In this document: piece after piece, positions 1 to 6,803 of the stretch
Position numbering within the stretch: position 1 is the stretch's first letter
Layout of the letters: each line of letters opens with the position of its first letter
NCBI GenBank assembly: GCA_013153575.1
Contig: JAADEE010000243.1
Location: 1 to 11,608, forward strand
Source: Chlorobiota bacterium
GTDB taxonomy: Bacteria > Bacteroidota > Bacteroidia > Bacteroidales > JAADGE01
Length of the DNA: 11,608 bases
Direction: 5' to 3'
The notes under the pieces: generated by a model
Database searches by the model: none
The model's input: only the letters and a program-made list of their open reading frames with translations
What the model was told of the DNA's origin: nothing
Made by a program: the position numbers and the translations under genes

Positions 1-2
1 CT

Positions 3-1619
3 CTTATTGTAATGATACTTTCGCCTTTGGCACTAATTTATTCCGTAGGCTATATGAAAGGCCAAAAAAAGCTTGCAACTTTTTACTTTAGTTTCTTTCT
101 TACCATTTTAGGAATGATGGGAATTTTAATGAGCCGTGATTTTGTAAGTCTGTTTATTTTTTGGGAAATTATGACTTGGGCATCTTATCTTCTTGTTATC
201 TTTTTAGGTAAAGATGTTCAGAAGGTTGGAATAAAATATATGATATTCAGTGCAATTGGTGCTTATGCAATGTTTATGGGAATTGTAATAATTAACAAAC
301 ATTTAGGAAGCGTACTTCTTTCAGATTACTTTGTTGGCTTTAAAACTTTTCCTTTTAATATTCAACTTTTAACAGGAATTTTATTACTTATTGGTTTTGC
401 TTTAAAAAGTGCATTAATGCCTTTACACGTATGGGCACCCGATGCTTATTCAAAAAGTCCTATGGCATTTACTTCTGTTTTTTCAGGAGCATTATCAAAA
501 ATGGGAATTTATGGGCTTGGCTTTGTAATGCTTAATGTTTTTTATAGTGCCGATATTCAAATTGTTGGAAAAGTTATTGCTTGGTTAGGGGCAATTACGG
601 CAGTTTTGGCAACTTTCTCGGCAGTATTTCAGCATAACGCAAAAAGAATGCTTGCATATTCTTCAATAGCACAACTTGGTTACATTATCACAGGAATTGG
701 AATTGGAACAGAATTAAGTGTTTTTGCAGGTTTGTATCTTGCCGTTTTACACGCAGTATATAAAGGTGTATTATTCATGGCAGTTGGTGCTGTTGAAAAA
801 CAAACCGGCTCAACTGATATGAACTATGTTACAGGATTAATTCGCAAAATGCCTATTACATTTTTTGTTTCATTAGTTGCAATAATTGCACTTGCGGGTG
901 TTCCTCCTTTGGGTGGCTTTGTTGGAAAATGGATGTTGTACGAAGCTCTTTTAACTTCTGAAAATACATTCTTAATAATTTTAGTTTTCTTATCAAGTAC
1001 ATCAGCATTTTTATATAGTTTCAGATTCCTTTACGGATTGTTTTTAGGTCAAGAAGAACCTGAATTTGATAATGTTAAAGAAGCATCACCATTTATGATT
1101 GTTCCTATGCTTTTGCTTACAGCTGTTCTTTTAATAACAGGAACTTTCCCCGGAATTATTTTTGGCTACATAAGTGATGCAATGACAAATCTTGGTTTTG
1201 AAAATGTAAATTGGCAAATGTCAGTTCTTACAAACGAATGGGGAAATAATGTAAATCTACAACACATTTCAACCGGAGTTGGTGTTGTGTTTGTTTTCTT
1301 TTTGGCTTTCATAACTATAAAAGGTTATAAAAAAACAAGATATGTAACAACAAAAGATATAAGTTCATCAGGCGAAATTATTAAACCGGAAGATAATATG
1401 ACTTTTATGAAGGATTTTTATAAACCATTTGAACGAGTTTTAAGTCCTTTATTGAAATACAAAATTGATAAATATTATACTGATTTTGCAAACGGATTAG
1501 ATGCACTTTTTGATTTCTTACGGAAAATTTACACAGGAAATGCACAAACTTATGCAATTTATGTAGTTGGTTTTTTAGTTATTTTATTAATTTTTAGTAA
1601 ATCTATTTTTGGATATTAG
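3..1619 (+). CDS. NuoL/EchA-like ion-pumping membrane subunit, 5' end cut off by the window
   Basis: Antiporter-like membrane subunit of the complex I / Ech / Ehr family, expected to move H+ or Na+ across the inner membrane. The frame is open to the window edge. The first recognisable motif (LIYSVGYM) normally lies roughly 80-100 residues into the protein, so the true start is outside and the ATG at 12 is internal. Numbering from that ATG, the family residues are Glu52 in FWE, Lys132 and His139 in LKSALMPLHVW, Lys163 in SKMG, His247 and Lys251 in LHAVYKG, and Lys306 in GGFVGKW. These are the charged residues of the half-channels. After about 12 hydrophobic segments there is a long polar/amphipathic stretch (about 435-505) and a final helix (512-530). 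This matches the C-terminal lateral helix and last helix of NuoL rather than NuoM or NuoN. It is the first visible gene of the operon, 50 bp before the NuoH-like gene. Family assignment is firm; the ion is unknown. Confidence 0.93.
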   Translation, partial: LIVMILSPLALIYSVGYMKGQKKLATFYFSFFLTILGMMGILMSRDFVSLFIFWEIMTWASYLLVIFLGKDVQKVGIKYMIFSAIGAYAMFMGIVIINKHLGSVLLSDYFVGFKTFPFNIQLLTGILLLIGFALKSALMPLHVWAPDAYSKSPMAFTSVFSGALSKMGIYGLGFVMLNVFYSADIQIVGKVIAWLGAITAVLATFSAVFQHNAKRMLAYSSIAQLGYIITGIGIGTELSVFAGLYLAVLHAVYKGVLFMAVGAVEKQTGSTDMNYVTGLIRKMPITFFVSLVAIIALAGVPPLGGFVGKWMLYEALLTSENTFLIILVFLSSTSAFLYSFRFLYGLFLGQEEPEFDNVKEASPFMIVPMLLLTAVLLITGTFPGIIFGYISDAMTNLGFENVNWQMSVLTNEWGNNVNLQHISTGVGVVFVFFLAFITIKGYKKTRYVTTKDISSSGEIIKPEDNMTFMKDFYKPFERVLSPLLKYKIDKYYTDFANGLDALFDFLRKIYTGNAQTYAIYVVGFLVILLIFSKSIFGY

Positions 1620-1669
1620 AAAGGATTTATGTTAAGATTTTATTCTTTTCATAAACAAATAAATAATAT

Positions 1670-2578
1670 ATGGAAGATATTGGATACAAAATATTTGGAG
1701 CATTTTTAACAACAGTTTTAGCATTTGTTGTAGGAATGTTCTATGGAGGTTTCAGAAGGAAAATCATTGCAAGAATTCAAAACAGAGTAGGACCACCTGT
1801 TTATCAAAATTTTTTAGATGTGATGAAACTTTTAAGCAAAAAAACAGCTGTTCATCATGGAATTATGCAACAACTTGCACCTCTTTGGTTAATTACAATG
1901 TCTATTGTAACACTAATGTTTATTCCTGTTCTTAAAGATGGCTTATTTTTTACTAACTTAAATTTTAGCGGAGATATAATTTTTCTTTTGTATATGATGG
2001 TTTTTGGTTCTTTGGGAATGGCACTTGGAGCAGGGCAAACAGGAAATCCTAATTCTGCAATTGGTGTAACTCGTGGTCTAATTCAAATGGTTGGTTTTGA
2101 AATTCCTTGGATTATGGCTTTGGTTGCATTAATGGTTCAATACAAAACAACTTCGGTTACAGGTCTTCTTGATATTCAAAGTCAAAGCGGAACTTGGATG
2201 ATGTTTTCTTCACCATTTGCATTTATTGCAGCATTACTTGCAATGCCGGGGATGTTCAGGTATTCACCTTTTGATATTGTTGGAGCACCTGCCGAACTTG
2301 CATCCGGTCCTGTTTCTGAATTTGGCGGAAAATATTTATCACTAATGATGACAAGCGGTTCTATATTTGCCTTTGTTAAATTAACTTTAATTGTTGATTT
2401 ATTTTTAGGCGGAGCATCGAACCTAATTGAACTTGTAATAAAAACATTTATTTTATATATGTATCCTGTGTTGTGGGGTGCTATTAGTCCTCGTTTTAGA
2501 ACAGAACAAGCCGTAAAATATTTTTGGGGCTGGCCTTTGTTTTTCGGAGTAATTGCACTTGCTTTTGCAACATTTTAA
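1670..2578 (+). CDS. NuoH/EchB/HyfC-like membrane anchor subunit
   Basis: Membrane subunit that joins the peripheral electron-transfer arm to the ion-pumping arm in complex I and group 4 hydrogenases. Its 302 residues match the usual family length. The N-terminal helix is followed by the cytoplasmic loop RKIIARIQNRVGPP (30-43) and by QNFLDVMKLLSKK (46-58), both hallmarks of the family. The loop FDIVGAPAELASG (201-213) followed by SEFGGKY (216-222) corresponds to the acidic loop (PFDLPE..E..G....EYSG) that lines the quinone chamber and E-channel in NuoH. Glu209 and Glu217 are the visible acidic residues. About eight hydrophobic segments are present. The start ATG has no good Shine-Dalgarno, like most genes here, and no in-frame alternative fits better. 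It lies 50 bp after the NuoL-like gene and 23 bp before the NuoB-like gene, so co-transcription is likely. Confidence 0.94.
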   Translation: MEDIGYKIFGAFLTTVLAFVVGMFYGGFRRKIIARIQNRVGPPVYQNFLDVMKLLSKKTAVHHGIMQQLAPLWLITMSIVTLMFIPVLKDGLFFTNLNFSGDIIFLLYMMVFGSLGMALGAGQTGNPNSAIGVTRGLIQMVGFEIPWIMALVALMVQYKTTSVTGLLDIQSQSGTWMMFSSPFAFIAALLAMPGMFRYSPFDIVGAPAELASGPVSEFGGKYLSLMMTSGSIFAFVKLTLIVDLFLGGASNLIELVIKTFILYMYPVLWGAISPRFRTEQAVKYFWGWPLFFGVIALAFATF

Positions 2579-2601
2579 TAATTTGAAGGAAAGAAATTAA
2601 T

Positions 2602-3147
2602 ATGGCTTACGATAATAATTCACAAAAAATAGTTGATTATATTCAAAACTTCGCAAGAAAACATTCTTTGTTTGTATTAGCTTATGGAACAGGATGCGGA
2701 GCTATTGAAATTCCACCAACAATGACTTCTCGTTACGATGCAGAAAGGTTTGGAATACGTGGAGCAGCAACACCTCGTCAAGCAGATGTCCTTTTAATTA
2801 CCGGATATTTGGCAACAAAAACTCTTAAAAGAGTTATAAGAACTTACGAGCAAATGCAAGATCCAAAATATGTTATTGCTTTTGGCTCTTGTACAATAAA
2901 CGGAGGAATGTATTGGGATAGTTATAACACAATTAATATGTTAGATAAATATATTCCTGTTGATGTTTATATTAATGGATGTATGCCACGTCCTGAGGCT
3001 GTAATTTCAGGTTTTGTAAAATTGCAAGATGAAATACAAGCTGGCAGAGCAGATGGTTGGAAAAAATATCAAGATAATTTAGAAGAATATAGGGCAAACC
3101 AAAAAAAGATTATTAAAAATTGGACAATGCCTGATTTTAATTGGTAG
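2602..3147 (+). CDS. NuoB-like iron-sulfur subunit with an altered N2 cluster site
   Basis: Small iron-sulfur subunit that in complex I carries cluster N2 and in hydrogenases the cluster next to the active site. It aligns with NuoB almost without gaps: YGTGCGAIE (28-36), SRYDAERFG (43-51), TPRQADVLLITG (57-68), GSCTINGGMY (95-104) and PVDVYINGCMPRPEA (119-133). NuoB has a tandem Cys-Cys before xxE; here it is Cys32-Gly33. Only Cys32, Cys97 and Cys127 remain of the four N2 ligands. The CxxC spacing typical of group 4 hydrogenases is also absent. A polar tail (about 146-181) extends past the usual core. An AAGGA-type ribosome binding site stands about 11 bp before the ATG. The 101-bp gap after the gene holds an inverted repeat. 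Family call is firm; the cluster type and its partner molecule are unknown. Confidence 0.93.
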   Translation: MAYDNNSQKIVDYIQNFARKHSLFVLAYGTGCGAIEIPPTMTSRYDAERFGIRGAATPRQADVLLITGYLATKTLKRVIRTYEQMQDPKYVIAFGSCTINGGMYWDSYNTINMLDKYIPVDVYINGCMPRPEAVISGFVKLQDEIQAGRADGWKKYQDNLEEYRANQKKIIKNWTMPDFNW

Positions 3148-3164
3148 TTTTTAAAATAAATATA

Positions 3165-3243
3165 AGACCTTGCGGGTTTATTTTGCAGAATTATAATATT
3201 TTGAAATAAAATAAAACAACATTTAACGAAACCCGCAAGGTCT
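3165..3243. repeat. Perfect 15-bp inverted repeat (REP/MITE-like element) inside the operon
   Basis: The left arm at 3165-3179 reads AGACCTTGCGGGTTT and the right arm at 3229-3243 is its exact reverse complement, enclosing a 49-base very AT-rich centre. Each arm can also form a tiny ACC/GGT hairpin. The arms are much richer in GC than the flanks. No T-run follows, so this is not a standard intrinsic terminator. No target-site duplication is obvious. It fits a small non-autonomous palindromic element of the REP type, as moved in many bacteria by IS200-like REP-associated transposases, but no transposase is present here. In the operon mRNA it could form a long-range stem between the NuoB-like and NuoC-like coding regions. 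The repeat itself is certain; its identity is inferred. Confidence 0.8.
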
Positions 3244-3266
3244 GAAAATTGAAAATAGTCAACAAA

Positions 3267-3845
3267 ATGACAGATACATTAAATAAAGAAAATAAATTAC
3301 TTGAAGTTCTTAAAGAAGAATTTAAACTTTTATCGGGCAAAGTAAAAAGAAGCCGAAGAGTTGAAGTTGTTATTGAGAATGAGCAAATTATACCTATACT
3401 TCTTTTTGCAAAAGAAAGATTAAATTACATCCATTTTTCGCATATGTCGTGTGTTGATTGGATTGAAGAAGGAAAATTTGAGGTTATTTATATTCTTTGG
3501 TCGCCCGAAGAAAAAATAAATTTGCTTATAAAAACCAAAGTTGCAAGAGAAGGCGAAGATTTGCCAAATATTGATTTTATTTGGCGACAAGCAAATACTT
3601 ACGAAAGAGAAATTAGAGAAATGTATGGTCTTCCGTTTGACGGATTAGTTGGACGAGAAGAATTTATTCTTGAAGATTGGGATGAAATACCACCCATGCG
3701 ACGTGATTTTATTACTAATGAATATGTTAGCGAAACTTATTTTGAAAGAGAAGGACGTGAAGATGCAAAAGATGTAAGAGAACAAATTTTAGGAAGAACA
3801 GATGAAAAACTTCCAGACTTCGCAAAAAAATATTCAAGAGATTAA
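3267..3845 (+). CDS. NuoC/EchD-like subunit (complex I 30-kDa family)
   Basis: Peripheral-arm subunit that packs against the NuoD-like and NuoB-like subunits; it carries no cofactor of its own. With the ATG at 3267 it has 192 residues. The diagnostic stretch is IDFIWRQANTYEREIREMYG followed by LPFDG, then EDWDEIPPMRRDF, which matches the NuoC signature (W..A.W.ERE..D..G..F.GH....R....DW...P.RKDY). A TTG at 3249 would add six residues, but it lies only 5 bases after the inverted repeat and a TGA closes the frame at 3243, so the ATG is preferred. It is separated from the NuoB-like gene by the inverted-repeat element and from the NuoD-like gene by 11 bp. The N-terminal third is lysine/glutamate rich. 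Function within the complex is structural; the family call is firm, the start less so. Confidence 0.9.
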   Translation: MTDTLNKENKLLEVLKEEFKLLSGKVKRSRRVEVVIENEQIIPILLFAKERLNYIHFSHMSCVDWIEEGKFEVIYILWSPEEKINLLIKTKVAREGEDLPNIDFIWRQANTYEREIREMYGLPFDGLVGREEFILEDWDEIPPMRRDFITNEYVSETYFEREGREDAKDVREQILGRTDEKLPDFAKKYSRD

Positions 3846-3856
3846 AACAAAAAGAA

Positions 3857-4960
3857 ATGCGAGAAAAATCTACAACATTATATATTGGACCACAACATCC
3901 GGGAATTACAGGAAATATGATGGTAAAACTTCAAGTTGAAGGTGATACCGTTGTAAAAGCTGAAACTCATGTTGGTTATCTTCATAGAGGTTTTGAAAAA
4001 TTAATGGAAAGACGAAATTGGTTACAAAGTTTTACAATTGTTTGCCGAATTTGTGTTCCTGAACCAGACCCAAATGAAGAAAATTATGCTCGTGCAGTTG
4101 AAGAAATTGAAGGACGAGAAGTTCCTGAAAGAGCAAAATATATTCGTGTAATGACACTTGAACTTGCACGTATTGCATCATATCTTTTATGGTATGGAGG
4201 ACAAGCAGGTTCTGCCGGTTTATATACAATGCCGCAATGGTCTGTTGGAGACAGAAACTATATTTTAGATTTATTTGAAGACCTTACAGGAGGAAGAATT
4301 TATCATATGTATATTTGGCCGGGTGGTGTTAGACGCGATTTACCAAAAGGTTTTAAAGATAAGGCATTAAAAACAATGGATTATCTTGAAAAAAGAATTG
4401 ATGAATATGATAAACTTCTTTTTGAAAATTCAATATTCCAAAAAAGAGCAAAAGGTGTTGGCATAATTGATAAAAACAAAGCAATTGAATGGGGAGTTGT
4501 TGGTGCACCTCTTCGAGGATGTGGAATAAAAAGTGATGTTAGAATTGACGACCCTTATGAAGTTTATGATAAACTTGATTTTGAAGTTCCTGCAATGGAA
4601 GGTGGCGATGTTTGGACAAGAGCTTTAATTAGAAGGTTTGAAATTCGTCAATCAATAAATATTGTTAGGCAAACACTTGAAAAAATGCCGGGAGGTGAGT
4701 TCTACAATAAAATACCCAATCCTATGAAATGGAAAATTCCTGCGGGAGACGCTTATGTAAAAACAGAATCTGCTCGTGGAGAATTTGCATATTATGTTGT
4801 AAGTGATGGAACAAATAAACCAAGACGCGTTCATGTTAAGGGACCGGCTTATGTTCATGGAGTTACACTTTTAGAGAATTTATTAGTTGGAGAAAACATT
4901 TCAGATGTTTCGTTTATTATGAATAGTTTGGGAACCTGTCCACCCGAAATTGAACGTTAA
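3857..4960 (+). CDS. NuoD / [NiFe]-hydrogenase large-subunit-like protein with a mosaic active site
   Basis: Catalytic-site subunit of the complex. The 367 residues include GPQHPG (11-16), VGYLHRGFEKLMERR (39-53), CRIC (63-66) and a C-terminus ending CPPEIER. Group 4 hydrogenases hold NiFe with CxxC near the N-terminus and CxxC near the C-terminus. Here Cys63, Cys66 and Cys361 remain, but the last position is Glu364, as in the GEVDR ending of NuoD. A [NiFe] centre is therefore unlikely. The complex I quinone ligands are not kept either: the second His of GPQHPxxH is Thr18, and the Tyr of RxDY falls on Arg64. About three extra residues follow CRIC, compared with hydrogenases. This fits the 'Ehr' (energy-converting hydrogenase-related) class. 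The neighbours supply the rest of the peripheral arm. Fold assignment is firm; substrate unknown. Confidence 0.92.
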   Translation: MREKSTTLYIGPQHPGITGNMMVKLQVEGDTVVKAETHVGYLHRGFEKLMERRNWLQSFTIVCRICVPEPDPNEENYARAVEEIEGREVPERAKYIRVMTLELARIASYLLWYGGQAGSAGLYTMPQWSVGDRNYILDLFEDLTGGRIYHMYIWPGGVRRDLPKGFKDKALKTMDYLEKRIDEYDKLLFENSIFQKRAKGVGIIDKNKAIEWGVVGAPLRGCGIKSDVRIDDPYEVYDKLDFEVPAMEGGDVWTRALIRRFEIRQSINIVRQTLEKMPGGEFYNKIPNPMKWKIPAGDAYVKTESARGEFAYYVVSDGTNKPRRVHVKGPAYVHGVTLLENLLVGENISDVSFIMNSLGTCPPEIER

Positions 4961-4983
4961 GTTAGAATTAAAGCAAAAGAAAA

Positions 4984-6768
4984 ATGAGTTTTTTTAATCT
5001 TAAAGGCATATTATCACCTGTTACTGCACTAAAACAGTTTGGGAAAAAACCTCACACAGTAGGATTTCCGGAAGTTTCAATTGAAGCATCTGACAGATAT
5101 AGAGGTTTACATTTCAATGATTTAGATGCTTGTATTGGTTGCGGAAATTGTTCAACAATTTGTATGAACAATGCAATTGATATGATTCAACTTGATGGAA
5201 TTGAAGGAGAAAAAGGAGATTCCGGATTAAGACCAAGGGTTGATAATGGAAGATGTTGCTGGTGTGCACTTTGTGTGGAAGTTTGTCCTACGGGGTCATT
5301 AAATCTTACGAAAGAATATAATTTTGTATCAACAGATGCAAGTGATTTTTTATGGACGCCCGGTCTTAGCAATAAGGACAAAAAAGATAAAATTTCATTT
5401 GTTAGCGATAAAGAAACATCTCTTACAGAATATACACGAGTTCCTATGAGAGAACTTGATGGAATGGAAAGGATTAAGTCTTTTGCAGAAGCTGTTTTAG
5501 GTTATAATGAAGAAGAAGCAAGACGCGAAGCATCAAGATGTATAAGTTGTAGTTTATGTACAGAATCTTGCCCGGACCATATGCATATTCCTGAATACAT
5601 TAATGCAATTGCAAGTGGAAATGATGCAGACGCATTAAGAATAATTTATGACAACAACCCACTTCCAGAAATGTGCGGAAAAGTTTGTACAAGAAGATGC
5701 GAAGATGTTTGTGCAATTTCAGTAAGAGGTGAAGCTGTTGCAATTCGTTGGTTAAAACGTTATGCAACAGAAACTGCAAAAAATGCCGATATTATTAAAG
5801 AAATTGTTAACCCTGAAATTAGAGAAGCAAACGGACTTAATGTTAGTGTAATTGGTGCAGGACCTTCAGGTTTAACTGTTGCATATTATTTGGCATTAAG
5901 GGGTTATAATGTAACAATTTACGAAGCAAAAGCAAAAGCAGGAGGAATGACTTATTATGGTATTCCAAAATACAGGTTGCCGGAAGAAAGTTTAGAAAAA
6001 CAAGTTGGTTACATACAAAGTATTGGTGTTAAAATTAATTTCAATACACGTGTAGGAAAAGATATTTCTTTTAATGAAATTTATGAAAAATCCGATGCGG
6101 TATTCATGGGTGTTGGTTACGAAAAACCTTGGACACTTGGAATTACAGGCGAAGATTTAGAAGGTTCACTTCAAGCTGTTACTTATTTAGATGCTATTAA
6201 TTCAGGAAAAGAAATTAATATTGGAGATAAAGTTGCTGTAATTGGGGGAGGTAATGTTGCTATTGATGCAGCACGTGTTGCAAGACGAAAAGGAGCTGAT
6301 GTTACAATAGTTTACAGAAGACGTATTGAAGATATGCCAGCAGATTGGGAAGAAATAGAAGGTGCAGAAGATGAAGGTGTACACATAATGCAACAAGGCA
6401 TTCCTTTAGAAATTGTTGGAAAAAATGGTAAAGTTACAGGTCTTAAAATTGCTCATGCTGAAATGATTCCTGACCCAAATGGTGGCAGACCAAGACCAAA
6501 ACAAATTGAAGGAAGTGAAGAAATTCTTGAAATGACTGCTGTAATTGGTGCAATAGGACAAGAAGGAGATTATTCTTTCTTACCTGAAGAAATTATGAAG
6601 CAATTAAAAATTGAAAGAGGACGCTTTGTTGTAAATGAAGGCGGACAAACTAACTTATCTAAAATATTTGCAGGGGGTGATTCTGTAAACAAAACAGCTG
6701 ATGCAATTAGCGCAATTGCCGATGGATTTAGGGCGGTTAAAGCTATTGATAAATTTTTGAATAAATAA
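4984..6768 (+). CDS. NuoI-like ferredoxin fused to GltD/NfnL-type FAD-NAD(P)H oxidoreductase
   Basis: Predicted electron-entry subunit that oxidises NAD(P)H on FAD and passes electrons through iron-sulfur clusters to the NuoB-like subunit, or the reverse. Residues 1-115 are NuoI-like: C50xxC53xxC56xxxC60 and C91xxC94xxC97xxxC101P give two [4Fe-4S] sites. Residues about 150-265 are the GltD N-terminal iron-sulfur domain: RVPMRELD, then C186, C189, C192, C196P and C231, C235, C239, C243. The FAD fold starts at VIGAGPSGL (289-297). The NAD(P) fold has VIGGGNVAIDAA (419-430) and YRRR (444-447), whose arginines suggest NADPH. IFAGGD (561-566) closes the FAD site. No glutamate synthase large subunit (GltB) lies nearby, so a role in glutamate synthesis is unlikely. 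It is the last gene of the operon, 23 bp after the NuoD-like gene. Domain calls are firm; direction and cofactor preference are inferred. Confidence 0.92.
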   Translation: MSFFNLKGILSPVTALKQFGKKPHTVGFPEVSIEASDRYRGLHFNDLDACIGCGNCSTICMNNAIDMIQLDGIEGEKGDSGLRPRVDNGRCCWCALCVEVCPTGSLNLTKEYNFVSTDASDFLWTPGLSNKDKKDKISFVSDKETSLTEYTRVPMRELDGMERIKSFAEAVLGYNEEEARREASRCISCSLCTESCPDHMHIPEYINAIASGNDADALRIIYDNNPLPEMCGKVCTRRCEDVCAISVRGEAVAIRWLKRYATETAKNADIIKEIVNPEIREANGLNVSVIGAGPSGLTVAYYLALRGYNVTIYEAKAKAGGMTYYGIPKYRLPEESLEKQVGYIQSIGVKINFNTRVGKDISFNEIYEKSDAVFMGVGYEKPWTLGITGEDLEGSLQAVTYLDAINSGKEINIGDKVAVIGGGNVAIDAARVARRKGADVTIVYRRRIEDMPADWEEIEGAEDEGVHIMQQGIPLEIVGKNGKVTGLKIAHAEMIPDPNGGRPRPKQIEGSEEILEMTAVIGAIGQEGDYSFLPEEIMKQLKIERGRFVVNEGGQTNLSKIFAGGDSVNKTADAISAIADGFRAVKAIDKFLNK

Positions 6769-6773
6769 AAAAG

Positions 6774-6803
6774 CATTAGCTTTAATTTAGATTAAAGCTA
6801 ATG
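6774..6803 (-). terminator. Intrinsic terminator between convergent genes, overlapping the dnaE stop codon
   Basis: A perfect 13-bp stem (6774-6786 with 6791-6803) encloses a 4-base loop. Read on the minus strand, the stem is followed by CTTTTTTATTTATT, a good U-tract, so it should terminate dnaE efficiently. The dnaE stop codon (6782-6784) lies inside the stem and the last codons of dnaE form its other arm. On the plus strand the stem also stands 5 bases after the stop of the NuoI-GltD gene, but the following TCATTAATTTTA is a weaker U-tract. It is probably bidirectional, with the better half facing dnaE. Confidence 0.82.

Noticed and set aside
12..14. ATG at 12 as the true start of the NuoL-like gene
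   Set aside because: The frame stays open to the window edge and the first residues already match an internal family motif (IYSVGYM), so the N-terminal helices must lie upstream.
3165..3243. Inverted repeat as an intrinsic terminator between the NuoB- and NuoC-like genes
   Set aside because: The loop is 49 bases and no T-run follows on the plus strand; co-functional genes continue downstream.
4032..4229. 65-residue minus-strand reading frame inside the NuoD-like gene
   Set aside because: Fully antisense to conserved NuoD-like coding sequence, low complexity, no family resemblance. The same holds for the other short frames opposite the operon genes.
3857..4960. Calling the NuoD-like gene a [NiFe] hydrogenase large subunit
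   Set aside because: The C-terminal CxxC is CPPE, leaving three of four ligands, and the ending resembles NuoD. A nickel site is not supported.
4984..6768. Calling the fusion gene glutamate synthase small subunit (gltD)
   Set aside because: It has an extra NuoI-like ferredoxin domain, sits in a complex I-like operon and has no GltB partner nearby.
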